Below the pieces are notes generated by a model. The model was not told the origin of the DNA. It did not search any database and saw nothing but the letters and a program-made list of their open reading frames with translations. From positions 1 to 33,073 of the forward strand of contig NZ_JAGSOG010000079.1 of assembly GCF_018139695.1 (NCBI RefSeq): a stretch of 33,073 nt of DNA, in the 5' to 3' direction. The first letter of the stretch is position 1, and the number at the start of each line of letters is the position of its first letter. The DNA comes from Actinospica durhamensis. Lineage in GTDB: Bacteria > Actinomycetota > Actinomycetes > Streptomycetales > Catenulisporaceae. The position numbers and the translations under genes were made by a program. Of the stretch, positions 1-8,184 are shown one piece after another.

Positions 1-971
1 GCCGGTGGGGCAGGAGGTAGCGCTGCACCGTGTATGGTCACGGGCGGCGGGCAGGGCAGCGGGTTCTCCGGCGCCACGGTCGGTACCGGTGGCGTCGGGG
101 GCAGCTACTTCGCTCTCTGTGCCGCCACTGCCATCGGTGCCGGCGGCGGCGGCGCGGGCGGGTACTTCGCCGGCGGCGGTGGCGGCAGCGGCTCCGTCAA
201 CGGCACAGGCATCCTCGGGACCGGGGCGGCGGCGGAGGCAGCAGTTTCGCCACCGCGACGGGCACCGCCACGAGCTACGCGCTCTCGACGATCGGGACGG
301 CGAACAACAACGGCCAGGTGACCATCTCCTCCACGCTCCCGCCCACCAACACCAGCGTGACCTCGGCCCCGAACCCCTCGAGCTTCGGCCAGCCCGTGAC
401 GCTGACCGCGACCGTGACCGGGATGAACAACCCGACCGGCACCGTCTCCTTCACGAGCGGCAGCACGACCCTGTGCGGCAACGCGGCGCTCAACGGCAGC
501 GGCGTGGCGATCTGCACCAACAGCGTGCTGCCGGTCGGCAGCTACACCGTGACTGCGGCTTACAGCGGCGATGCGAGCGACGCCGAGAGCCAAGGCAGCA
601 CGCAGCAGACGGTGACCACCTCCACCACCTCCCTCACCGCGGCCCCCGCCACCGGCAGCCTCATCCGCGTCGGCGTCGGCGGCGTGCAGGTCACCGGCCT
701 GTCCGCCACGCTGACCAACAAGACCATCGGAGCCCCGATCTCCGGGCAGACGGTCGTCTTCACCGGCCGAGCCGGCAACCTGCCCCTGTGCAGTGCTGTC
801 ACGCACGCCAACGGCATCGCCAGTTGCACCGCGACGTTCAACAAGGGCTACGCCGGCAACATCGTGGCCGTCGACAACCTCGTCATCTTCGGCTACACCG
901 CCACCTACACCCCGATCCCCGGCTACACCGGTTCCACTGCCAACGCCCGCGTCACTCTCGGCACGGTCTGA
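1..971 (+). CDS. Glycine-rich Ig-like repeat surface protein, 5' end outside window, apparent frameshift
   Basis: The 5' end lies before the window. From base 1 the first forward frame is very glycine-rich (runs such as GAGGGGAGGYFAGGGGGSG) up to about base 226. Homologous-looking sequence then continues one frame away (GGGGGSSFATATGTATSYAL) to TGA at 969-971. One extra G in the G run at about 223-226 would join the two parts seamlessly, so this is either a 1-nt deletion or a sequencing error. The C-terminal part carries two Ig-like beta-sandwich modules. The first (about 340-630) resembles bacterial Ig-like domain 3/Big_5, with VTLTATVTG, GTVSFTSG and YTVTAAYSGD. The second (about 640-960) resembles an invasin-type repeat, with SGQTVVFTG and ASCTATF. 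Such proteins are exported adhesin or wall-associated proteins; no anchor is visible after the last module. The family assignment is fairly sure, the exact role unknown. Confidence 0.7.
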
Positions 972-1055
972 CCAAGCACGACCGCAGCGCAAGGCGGGGC
1001 GGGCACGACGGCATCCGTCGCGTCCGCCCCGCCGCCGCTGCGAGGAGAAGCGGAA

Positions 1056-2729
1056 TCAGCCGGAGAGCGATATGTCGTCGATGTAGCCGCGGTAGGTGCC
1101 ACTGCCGTTCGGTTCGTCGTAGCCGAGGTCGATGCGTTCAAGGGTCTTGCCCGCGGCCACGGCGCCGATATCAGAGGTGACGTAGTTCCACTGATTGAGG
1201 GTCAGATGCCCGCACTGATGGGCGGGATGGAGTTGGTTGCCGTTCTGGTCCTTCGCGCCGAGATTGCGTAGGGCGGTCCCGTCGCTGAAGACCATGTCGA
1301 GTGCGACGCACGTGCTGTTCGCGCTCTGGGGATAGATCCAGTACGAGAGTGTGGTGTTGGCGTCGATGCTCGGTGGATGGGCCGAGGTGTCGAACAGTTT
1401 CATGTAGGCGTAGTCCGCCGCGGCTCCGGCGGCGTCCCCGGAGTACATCAGTGCCGTGCTGCCGGTGTGTGCGTTCTCCTGTCGCATGCTGGCTTCGGGG
1501 CCGGTCAGGCCGTAGCCGGGATAAGGGTTGACGTTGCTGATCCCGCCGCTCTGTCCGCCGCTGCTGTCGACTGAGTCGGCCCAGTCCGGGTAGCGCTGGC
1601 CGGTCTCGAAGCCGGTGCCGGTGAACGGGGTCTGTTCGCTGGCGCGCAGCGGGGCGGTGGCCAGCGCGATCTGGTGGTCGGCCGCGCCGTAGTACATGTA
1701 CCACTGGCCGTTGATCAAGGAGATCGAGTTCATGAACACGGTGTTCGCCGTCGTGCCGGACAGCTCGTACGGCTCCGCTGGGCTCAGCGCCGCTTCGGTC
1801 AGCTGGCTGATCTGTTGGGAGGGGTTGCTGGCGGAGAACTCGACCTCGCTGATGCCGTAGTACCAACGGCCGTGAGCCATCAGCGTGCCGGCCACGAACA
1901 TCAGGATATTGTTGTTGGTCGGGCCGCCCTGCACCGTCTGGTAGTCGGTGACGGTGACGCAGATCTCCCAGGGGTTGTAGTCGCTGGGGAAGTTCATATT
2001 GAACGCGGTGTTGTTCGTCCAGTGCAGCATGTCGGTGGAATAGGCGATGAATCGGCCCTTGGCCGGGTCGCTGTCGCCGTAGTACATGACGTACCGCTGG
2101 CCGTACTGGGTGTTCATCAGGACCGGGGTGTCGTTGCCGTCCGTGACCACTGCCGGGTCGTAGTTGGTGTTCACGATCGGCACGGCCGTGGTCCAGTGCA
2201 CCAGGTCCGTGGAGGTGGTCTCCATGATGGTCTGGGGCGGGCTGTTGGACCAGTCATAGCCTTCGACGAAGGCATAGTAGGTGCCGTTGAGCTGGTAGAG
2301 CCTCGGGTCGTACACGCCGCCGGACTCGTAGGGGTCCACGTTGTTCGGGATCACGGGATTGGACGCACTGCGGGTGAAGTGGATCCCGTCGGTGCTGGTC
2401 GCCAGCCCGACCTGGACCGGCTCGCCGCCGCCGTCCGCCCGGTAGAGCATGTCGTACTGGCCGTTGCGGTAGATCACGCCCGGGTTGTCCACGTCCGAGG
2501 AGTCCCAGCCGCTGGACGAGGGGCTGAGCACCGGTGCGGGGTTGGCCGCCGGCTGCCGGGTGAACGGGCCGATGGCCCAGTCCGGCAGGTTGGCCGCGGT
2601 GTAGTCCGAGGCCTGCGCGGTGGCGATGGGCAGGGCGAAGAGCGCTCCTGCGATCAAGACGATCAGCCCGAGTATCCGGGCCGGCCTTCCGCGGGGGGAG
2701 ATCAGGGTTCTTGCTCGTGTGGGTCTCAC
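1056..2729 (-). CDS. Secreted GH130-like glycosidase/phosphorylase with C-terminal beta-sandwich domain
   Basis: 557 residues from a GTG start, with GAGGAGGA a few bases upstream. Residues 1-40 form a signal peptide (basic N-terminus, hydrophobic 19-38, cleavage after AQA). Residues 45-360 look like a five-bladed beta-propeller of the GH130 type: DNPGVIYRNGQYDMLYRADG (81-100), STDGIHF (112-118), GGVYDPRLY (137-145) and repeated D-x-HW blade motifs (175-179, 233-237). GH130 enzymes cleave or phosphorolyse beta-mannosides; an exported member would act as a hydrolase on mannan-type oligosaccharides, which is inference. Residues 372-557 form a separate beta-rich domain (GTGFETGQ, WIYPQ, RGYIDDISL) that could bind carbohydrate. 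A related propeller family (GH43/GH32 type) is the main alternative. The gene is monocistronic, and a LacI-type palindrome 38 bases upstream suggests sugar induction. Confidence 0.75.
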   Translation of the reverse strand: MRPTRARTLISPRGRPARILGLIVLIAGALFALPIATAQASDYTAANLPDWAIGPFTRQPAANPAPVLSPSSSGWDSSDVDNPGVIYRNGQYDMLYRADGGGEPVQVGLATSTDGIHFTRSASNPVIPNNVDPYESGGVYDPRLYQLNGTYYAFVEGYDWSNSPPQTIMETTSTDLVHWTTAVPIVNTNYDPAVVTDGNDTPVLMNTQYGQRYVMYYGDSDPAKGRFIAYSTDMLHWTNNTAFNMNFPSDYNPWEICVTVTDYQTVQGGPTNNNILMFVAGTLMAHGRWYYGISEVEFSASNPSQQISQLTEAALSPAEPYELSGTTANTVFMNSISLINGQWYMYYGAADHQIALATAPLRASEQTPFTGTGFETGQRYPDWADSVDSSGGQSGGISNVNPYPGYGLTGPEASMRQENAHTGSTALMYSGDAAGAAADYAYMKLFDTSAHPPSIDANTTLSYWIYPQSANSTCVALDMVFSDGTALRNLGAKDQNGNQLHPAHQCGHLTLNQWNYVTSDIGAVAAGKTLERIDLGYDEPNGSGTYRGYIDDISLSG

Positions 2730-2766
2730 GGGATCCTCCTCGATCCGCCATGAGTGGAATGAGCAT

Positions 2767-2782
2767 ATGACAGCGTTGTCAT
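2767..2782. promoter_or_regulatory. LacI-family-type operator palindrome
   Basis: ATGACAGCGTTGTCAT is a 16-bp near-perfect inverted repeat (7 of 8 positions match) centred on CG, the layout typical of LacI/GalR-family operators. It lies 38 bp upstream of the GTG of the secreted glycosidase, where it would block or overlap its promoter. No LacI-family gene is present in the window, so the regulator must be elsewhere. Confidence 0.6.
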
Positions 2783-2943
2783 AGTCATCGAGAGAATTCC
2801 ACCGCGCTGGCGGCCTGTCAAGGCAAACAACCGATCTTTCCCCGTGGCAAGTATCCTGATGAAAATAGCTTACGGACTCTAACAGTGGTTTTACGTACTG
2901 CGGGCTTAGGATTCCGGGAATTCATCCTAGGGCTGGCATCGGC

Positions 2944-2991
2944 GGAGCCAGCACCACCCAGCCACGCGGAGCCCGTACCACCCAGCCACGC
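2944..2991. repeat. 24-bp tandem duplication
   Basis: Two adjacent 24-bp units (2944-2967 and 2968-2991), each starting GGAGCC and ending CCACCCAGCCACGC, differ at 2 positions. They lie just upstream of the interrupted small gene at 3023. No function is apparent. Confidence 0.8.
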
Positions 2992-3022
2992 CGGACGGAC
3001 CCGATGCGGCATCATGGACGAT

Positions 3023-3265
3023 ATGGACACACCAGCGAGCGAGTTTGTCCACGTACTCGCCTACGACGCCGACGCCGGACACCCCACGCCCCTCGAGGCG
3101 CTCCAGGCTTGACTGCGCGAACGGGGCATCGACGCGGAGTTCTTCGACGCCGACGACATCCTCGTTATTGCCCCCTGCGGGCGCGACGCCGACGGCAACT
3201 GGGACCGCAGGGTCATCGTGCGGGTCCGTGCCGCGGCACTACACCGCCTCGGCTGCCGACCGTAG
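3023..3265 (+). pseudogene. Small hypothetical gene interrupted by in-frame TGA
   Basis: ATG at 3023 (or 3014) opens a frame with strong G/C third positions: MDTPASEFVHVLAYDADAG, then PTPLEALQA. It stops at TGA 3110-3112 after 29 codons. The same frame continues without another stop for 50 codons (LRERGIDAEFFDADD, ILVIAPCGRDADGNWDRR) to TAG 3263-3265, with the same codon bias and a natural-looking alpha/beta pattern. The simplest reading is one ancestral gene of about 80 codons hit by a nonsense change (CGA, GGA or TGG to TGA). A sequencing error would restore it. Selenocysteine recoding is conceivable, but no supporting hairpin or selenocysteine gene is seen. The product family is not recognised. 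Confidence 0.55.
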
Positions 3266-3280
3266 GTGACCCCCGCTGCC

Positions 3281-5182
3281 TCACCTGCTCGGGACGGCCA
3301 GGAGCACGGCGAATTGTTCGGCTTCGTCGGTCCACCAGTTCCGTACGTCGAGTCCGCAGTCTGAGAGTTCGGCGGTGAGACCGTCGCGTCGGAACTTGCA
3401 GGAGATCTCGGTGCGCATCAGCTCGTCGGCCGCGAAGTCGACGGACAGGTCGAGCGCCCGGACCTTGACGGTTTGGGCGTACCGGGAACGAAGATGCATC
3501 TCCATGCGCTCTTCCTCCTCGTTCCACAGTGCGACGTGGGCAAAGGAGTCGGGGTCGAAGTCTGCGCCGAGTTCGCGGTTGATGACGTGGAGTACGTTCT
3601 TGTTGAACTCCGCGGTCACGCCCTGGCTGTCGTCGTAGGCGCGGACGAGCACGTCGCGATCCTTGACCAGGTCCGCTCCGAGCAGGAACGCGTCGGCCGG
3701 GCCGAGGTCGGCGCGCAGCATGTCGTAGAACTCCCGCCGCTCGGTCGGGTCCAGATTGCCGATCGTGCTGCCGAGGAAGGTGATCAGGCGCGGGCTCGGG
3801 GCGTCGTGCGGCACGGTGAGATCGGCTTCGAAGTCGGCGACGGTCGCGGCCACGGTCAGCGCCGGGTAGTCGCGGATGAGGGCGGCGCCTGCCTGTTCCA
3901 GAGCACTGGGGCTGACGTCGAGCGGGGCGTAGCACCGGAGGGTGCCGCGAGCGGTGAGCGCGTCGAGCAGCAGCCTGGTTTTGCGGGAGGAGCCGGAGCC
4001 GGGTTCGAAGACGGTGGCGGCACCGGTGGCTCCGGCGATCTCCGGGGCGATGCGGGCGAGGATGCGCTCTTCGACGCGAGTGGGGTAGTACTCGGCGAGC
4101 TCGGTGATCTGCTCGAAGAGGTCGCTGCCGCGCGCGTCGTAGAACCATTTGGGCGGCAGGATCTTGGGCGTGGCGGACAGGCCGGCCACGACGTCGCGGC
4201 GCAGCGAGTCGGTGAGGTAGTCGGCGGGGAGCCTCTGGTCGAGGGTGAATCGGGGGGCGGGCGTAGCGGTGGACGGGTCGGCGGACGCAGCGGCGGACCG
4301 GCTGCGGGCCGGGGCCGCGGTGGTGTGGCGCGTGGCAGCCTGTATCAGGCCACTGACGGCATCTGCCGGGGGCGGGAGGGGAACGACGCGGGTGCCGGCG
4401 CGGGTCGCGAGCAGCAGCGAGTTCTCGGGGACCTCCTGCCATGGGCCCATCGCGCGGGTGTCAGAGTTTTCGTCCGGCTCGGAGGCGACGAGCACCCGGC
4501 CGGGCGCGTTCCGGTACCAGAGCGTGTCCCCGAACCGGGTGGCGACGATGCTCTGGCCGTCGGTCAGCAGCAGGTTGATACGCGCGTCTGGGCGGACGGC
4601 CGCGACCTGGCCGACCAGCGCGGCCGCGGCGGTGTCCGCGGGCTCACCTTGCTGCAGTCGGCTTGCCAGCATGGCCCACAGCAGCGCGGAATCAGAGCGG
4701 GCTTCGAGGGACAGCAGCGCGGCGGGGTCGAGCGGCGCGGCTGCGACGGTCCCGGCTTCGGACTCCGCGGCCGCTGCGAGCGCGGCCGGCAGACCGGTCC
4801 AGTCGGGGATCGCGCCGTTGTGGCCGAAGAGCCATCGCCCCGAGCGGAACGGCGCGGCAGCGGACTCGTCCGGGGTGGTTCCGTCCGTCGCCGAGCGGAC
4901 CGCGGCGAGGATGGCGTCGCTGCGCAGCGCGCCGGCGAGCTCGGGAAGGTTGGGGTCGGCCCAGATCGGCACGGCTCGCCGGTAGCGGGCGGGCCGGCGC
5001 GGGGATCCGTCCCCGACTTCCGCGCGGTCGGAGAACCAGCCGAGGCCGAAGCCGTCCGCGTTCACCGTGCCGTAGCGCTGCTGCCGCGGCGCCCACGCCT
5101 GCTGGTAGAGGCCGTGCGGGGGATCGAGAACCACCTCGGCCAGTGACACGGTGGGACCGAGGTAGGCGAGCTGACGGCACAT
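3281..5182 (-). CDS. egtCD: EgtC-EgtD fusion: gamma-glutamyl hercynylcysteine sulfoxide amidohydrolase and histidine N-alpha-trimethyltransferase
   Basis: One uninterrupted 633-residue frame holds two ergothioneine enzymes. Residues 1-270 are EgtC, a class II glutamine amidotransferase-type hydrolase: nucleophile Cys2 in MCRQLAYLG, NADGFGLGWF (41-50), FGHNGAIPDW (119-128) and SDSALLWAML (163-172). It removes glutamate from gamma-glutamyl-hercynylcysteine sulfoxide. Residues 271-311 are an Ala/Pro/Ser/Thr-rich linker without Met. Residues 312-633 are EgtD, which makes hercynine from histidine and S-adenosylmethionine: PPKWFYDARGSDLFEQITEL (343-362), YYPTR (365-369), the SAM loop FEPGSGSSRKTR (392-403), GSTIGNLDP (471-479) and NKNVLHVINRELGADFD (527-543). 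Each half has the usual length of the free-standing enzyme. There is no stop or in-frame start in the linker, so separate EgtD translation is unlikely. The ATG overlaps the egtB stop (TGATG), which implies translational coupling. Confidence 0.95.
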   Translation of the reverse strand: MCRQLAYLGPTVSLAEVVLDPPHGLYQQAWAPRQQRYGTVNADGFGLGWFSDRAEVGDGSPRRPARYRRAVPIWADPNLPELAGALRSDAILAAVRSATDGTTPDESAAAPFRSGRWLFGHNGAIPDWTGLPAALAAAAESEAGTVAAAPLDPAALLSLEARSDSALLWAMLASRLQQGEPADTAAAALVGQVAAVRPDARINLLLTDGQSIVATRFGDTLWYRNAPGRVLVASEPDENSDTRAMGPWQEVPENSLLLATRAGTRVVPLPPPADAVSGLIQAATRHTTAAPARSRSAAASADPSTATPAPRFTLDQRLPADYLTDSLRRDVVAGLSATPKILPPKWFYDARGSDLFEQITELAEYYPTRVEERILARIAPEIAGATGAATVFEPGSGSSRKTRLLLDALTARGTLRCYAPLDVSPSALEQAGAALIRDYPALTVAATVADFEADLTVPHDAPSPRLITFLGSTIGNLDPTERREFYDMLRADLGPADAFLLGADLVKDRDVLVRAYDDSQGVTAEFNKNVLHVINRELGADFDPDSFAHVALWNEEEERMEMHLRSRYAQTVKVRALDLSVDFAADELMRTEISCKFRRDGLTAELSDCGLDVRNWWTDEAEQFAVLLAVPSR

Positions 5183-6630
5183 CAGTGGACCTCCCCGGGA
5201 CGCGGGCCGCGTGCGGTGCGGAAGCCGGCGAAGATCTGACGCCGGATCGGGTAGTCCCAGTTGCGGAAGGTGTCCCGGCAGGCGACCTCGGCGACGCTGA
5301 AGGCACCGCCGCGCAGCACCTTGTAGTCCCCGCCGAAGAAGACCTCTGAGTACTCCTTGTAGGGGAACGCGGCGAAGCCCGGGTAGGGCGCGAAGTCGCT
5401 AGCGGTCCACTCCCACACGTCGCCGATGAGCTGACGCACCCCGTAGGGCGAGGCGCCGTCGGGATAGGCGCCGGCCGGCGCGGGCTGGAGGTGGCGCTGC
5501 CCGAGGTTGGCCAGCAGCGGCGTCGGATCCTGGTCGCCCCAGGGGTAACGCCGCGAGCGCCCGGTGGCCGGGTCGTGGCGCGCGGCCTTCTCCCATTCCG
5601 CCTCTGTCGGCAGGCGCCGGCCGGCCCAGCGCGCGTACGCGTCGGCCTCGTACCAGCACACGTGCAGCACCGGCTCGTCCGGCGGCACCGGCTCGAGGAC
5701 GCCGAAGCGCCGGCGCAGCCAACCTCCGTCGACGGCCTCCGGGTCCTCGGCGTGCTGCCAGAACAGCGGCGCGTGCAGGTCCGCCTCGACGCGGTGTGCC
5801 CAGCCGGCCGGGCTCCACCATCGCGGGTCCTGATAGCCCCCGTCCGCCATGAAGGCCTGGAACGCGCGGTTGCTGACGGGCACGGTGTCCAGCCAGAAAC
5901 CGGGGACCTCCACCCGGTGGGCGGGACGTTCGTTGTCGAGCGCCCAGGGCTCGTCGTCGGTGCCCATGGTGAACGGGCCGCCCGGGATCCAGGCTTCCGA
6001 CGGCAGGTCCGCCGCGTCCACGGGGCCCGGATCCGGCCGAGAGGCGTGCAGGACGGCCGGGCCTCGGCGGAGTTCATGGGTGATGAGCATCGTCTCGTCG
6101 TGCTGCTGCTCGTGCTGCGCGATCATGCCGAACACGAAACCGTTGGCCAGCAACGGGTCCTGGTCGGGGCCGAGCGGGGCCGTCCGCAACACGTCGAGGG
6201 CGTGTTCGCGCACCGCGGCGACGTACCGCCGGGCCTGCGCCGGCGCCAGCAGCGGCAGCGCCGGGCGTTCGGCCCGCGGGTGCTCGAACGCGTCGTAGAG
6301 CGGGTCGAGGTCCGGGCGCAGCGCGGCCTGGCCGCCGGCGGCGCGCACCAGCCAGATCTCCTCCTGGTTGCCGATGTGGGCGAGGTCCCAGGCCAGGGGC
6401 GACATCAGCGGCGAGTGCTGCGCGGCGAGTTCCGCCGCGTCGAGGCAGTCGGTCAGCGCGAGCGTGCGCCGCCGGGCGTGTTCGAGGGCTGCGAGCGCGG
6501 CCGCACGCAGCGCCTGCTCGGTTCGCGGCGGCGCGGTCGCGGTCGCGGGGGTCGGTGCCGGCGTCGTCGTCGGCGTGGCCGGTATCCGGGTGCTGGGGTT
6601 CGCGTCGCTCGGACGGGTCGGCACGGCCAT
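5182..6630 (-). CDS. egtB: EgtB, hercynine oxygenase (sulfoxide synthase)
   Basis: 482 residues. This non-haem iron enzyme couples hercynine and gamma-glutamylcysteine with O2, giving the sulfoxide intermediate of ergothioneine. Residues 1-37 are a Pro/Thr/Ala-rich tail. Residues 38-200 form the DinB-like iron domain, with a probable facial triad of His85 (WDLAHIGNQEE), His173 and His177 (AQHEQQHDET). Residues 210-478 form the formylglycine-generating-enzyme-like domain: IPGGPFTMGT (215-224), RLPTEAEWEKAARHD (339-353), WGD, GDVWEWTASDF (403-413), YKVLRGGAFS (436-445) and FRNWDYPIRRQIFAGFRTAR (455-474). The start chosen is the ATG that overlaps the egtA stop (TGATG). The open frame runs upstream inside egtA, but only as antisense-free read-through of another frame. 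All substrate and iron motifs look intact. Confidence 0.96.
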   Translation of the reverse strand: MAVPTRPSDANPSTRIPATPTTTPAPTPATATAPPRTEQALRAAALAALEHARRRTLALTDCLDAAELAAQHSPLMSPLAWDLAHIGNQEEIWLVRAAGGQAALRPDLDPLYDAFEHPRAERPALPLLAPAQARRYVAAVREHALDVLRTAPLGPDQDPLLANGFVFGMIAQHEQQHDETMLITHELRRGPAVLHASRPDPGPVDAADLPSEAWIPGGPFTMGTDDEPWALDNERPAHRVEVPGFWLDTVPVSNRAFQAFMADGGYQDPRWWSPAGWAHRVEADLHAPLFWQHAEDPEAVDGGWLRRRFGVLEPVPPDEPVLHVCWYEADAYARWAGRRLPTEAEWEKAARHDPATGRSRRYPWGDQDPTPLLANLGQRHLQPAPAGAYPDGASPYGVRQLIGDVWEWTASDFAPYPGFAAFPYKEYSEVFFGGDYKVLRGGAFSVAEVACRDTFRNWDYPIRRQIFAGFRTARGPRPGEVH

Positions 6631-7937
6631 CAGTATGTTCCTTCCGGGTGCACGGGCAGGAGCGCGGCGGGGTGGTCCAGCAGCTCGTCCGCGGGACAAC
6701 GGCCGCGCGCGGGGTAGCGTGCGGCGAAGGCCGCGACCTGCTCGCGCAGCTGCGCGGGCACTCCGGCGCGGGCGAGGGCCGGTATCGCGGCCTCGAAGCA
6801 GGCCATTGCGGCCCGGGCGAGTTCGGGTACTGACATGCCCAGCCGTGCCGCCCGCGCCCACACGGCCCGCGGCGGGAACGGCGAGGACGCGGTGCACAGC
6901 GGCTCCGTCGCGCACCACGCGGCCCACGCGGCCTCGGGGTCGTCGAGCAGCACCGCGGCGAGCAGCGTCGGGACGAGCCAGCCGTCGCCGGGCTGGGCGT
7001 CGATCATGCGCAGCTCCAGCCAGCCGCGGGGGCGCACCGGAGGGAAGAGCGTGGTGAGGTGGTAGTCGAGGTCGTCCAGGGTGGCCGGGCGCTCGGCGAT
7101 GCCGCCGTCCAGCCACGAGGCGAGGGTGAGCCCGGGCGGCGCGGTCCAGTCCCCGGAGGGCGTGCGCCGCAGGCACAGCAGCCCGGCGTCCAGGGCGAAG
7201 CCGGCCCACGCGTCGCGCGGGTCGGCATGCGCGGGCAGATCCTGCGGGGGACTGGTGCGCCCGGGATCAAGGTTCTTCCATGCGGCCTGCCGGGTCGAGC
7301 GCCAGCCGGTCGGCTTGCCGTGCCACAGCGGGGAATTGGCGAAGGCCGCGACCAGCACCGGGCCGAGCCGGTGGGCCAGCTGCCAGCGGGCCCGGTAGCC
7401 GTCGAGGCCGCCGCCTTCGGTGCCGGCGTCCAGGTTGACCTGGATCGCGGTGGTGGCGCGCATCATCATCCGGCCCCACGGGCCGATCCGGTCGAAGTAC
7501 CTTTCCATGGCCGCGTAGCGCGGCTGGACCAGTACCCGCTGCGGATCGCGGAACGGGTCGAGTCCGTAGCCGGACAGCTCCAGACCCTGGGCCCGCAGCG
7601 CCCGGCCGACCAGCGCGAGGTCTTCGGCGGCGGTGGTGACGCAGGCGAGCAGTCGCGGTGCGGGCGAGGTACTCAGTTCCAGTTGCCCGCCGGGTTCACG
7701 GGTGAGCCGGGTGCCGCTGGGAAGGCGGCCGTCGGCCGCCGGGAGCGAGGCGAGCGCCTCGTCGAGTCGCTCAGGAGAAACGAGGCGGTGGGGTTGTGCG
7801 CGGTCGAGGACGAGCCATTCGAGCTCGACGCCGGTGCTCCCGGGCGGACCGGTTTTGAAGCACACGCCGCGGATGTAGTCCGTGGCGGCTTCAGCCGAGA
7901 GCCGTTCGTCGACCTTGGTCCAGAGCTGACGCTCCAT
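6630..7937 (-). CDS. egtA: EgtA, glutamate-cysteine ligase
   Basis: 435 residues. EgtA makes gamma-glutamylcysteine, the sulfur donor for EgtB. The ATG at 7937 has an AGGAGA site about 7 bases upstream. Family features are CFKTGPPG (26-33), GVELEWLVLD (36-45), TREPGGQLELST, the segment GYGLDPFRDPQRVL followed by MERYFDRIGPWGRMMMRATT, and TAIQVNLDAG. This is the actinobacterial EgtA branch of glutamate-cysteine ligases. First gene of a three-gene operon (egtA, egtB, egtCD) with overlapping stop and start codons, in the order known from mycobacteria. No egtE (PLP-dependent C-S lyase) is present in the window; the last step must be encoded elsewhere or be carried out by a general lyase. Confidence 0.94.
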   Translation of the reverse strand: MERQLWTKVDERLSAEAATDYIRGVCFKTGPPGSTGVELEWLVLDRAQPHRLVSPERLDEALASLPAADGRLPSGTRLTREPGGQLELSTSPAPRLLACVTTAAEDLALVGRALRAQGLELSGYGLDPFRDPQRVLVQPRYAAMERYFDRIGPWGRMMMRATTAIQVNLDAGTEGGGLDGYRARWQLAHRLGPVLVAAFANSPLWHGKPTGWRSTRQAAWKNLDPGRTSPPQDLPAHADPRDAWAGFALDAGLLCLRRTPSGDWTAPPGLTLASWLDGGIAERPATLDDLDYHLTTLFPPVRPRGWLELRMIDAQPGDGWLVPTLLAAVLLDDPEAAWAAWCATEPLCTASSPFPPRAVWARAARLGMSVPELARAAMACFEAAIPALARAGVPAQLREQVAAFAARYPARGRCPADELLDHPAALLPVHPEGTY

Positions 7938-8184
7938 GCTGGTCTCCTGTCGTCTCCTGCGCAGGCTTGGCCGCCGCCCGATTGCGCGTTGTGCTGCGCC
8001 GAGCGGGCCGGATCGGGCGGCCGGTGCGGACGAGGCGGCGCGCGGTAGGGCGTGTCGCCTCTGTATCGACCGTGGCCGCCGAAGCCCTCGTTCCCGTTCG
8101 CCATGTCGGCCTCCTCGAGAGCGACGTGCGACAACGCCGGAAGCCCGTCCACCACGCGTCGGCGCCGGTGGGGAGCCCCTCGTG
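7938..8184 (-). other. egtA upstream region with a possible short leader ORF
   Basis: The 247 bases between the flavoprotein gene and egtA carry, on the minus strand, ATG at 8104 preceded by a strong GAGGAGG site five to six bases away. The first 50 or so codons (MANGNEGFGGHGRYRGDTPY and a Pro/Arg-rich continuation) have very high G/C third positions. The frame has no stop until 7673, inside egtA, so either it overlaps egtA out of frame for about 265 bases or it is a decayed or frameshifted small gene. No terminator hairpin or promoter stood out. Confidence 0.35.

Noticed and set aside
3110-3112. TGA read as selenocysteine
   Set aside because: No convincing hairpin just downstream and no selenoprotein family resemblance; a nonsense mutation or sequencing error is simpler.
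3473-5146. 557-codon plus-strand open frame antisense to egtCD
   Set aside because: Composition is typical of an antisense shadow; the opposite strand encodes motif-complete EgtC and EgtD.
6631-7209. Longer EgtB starting inside egtA
   Set aside because: The extra residues are an out-of-frame reading of egtA; ATG 6630 overlaps the egtA stop as expected for the operon.
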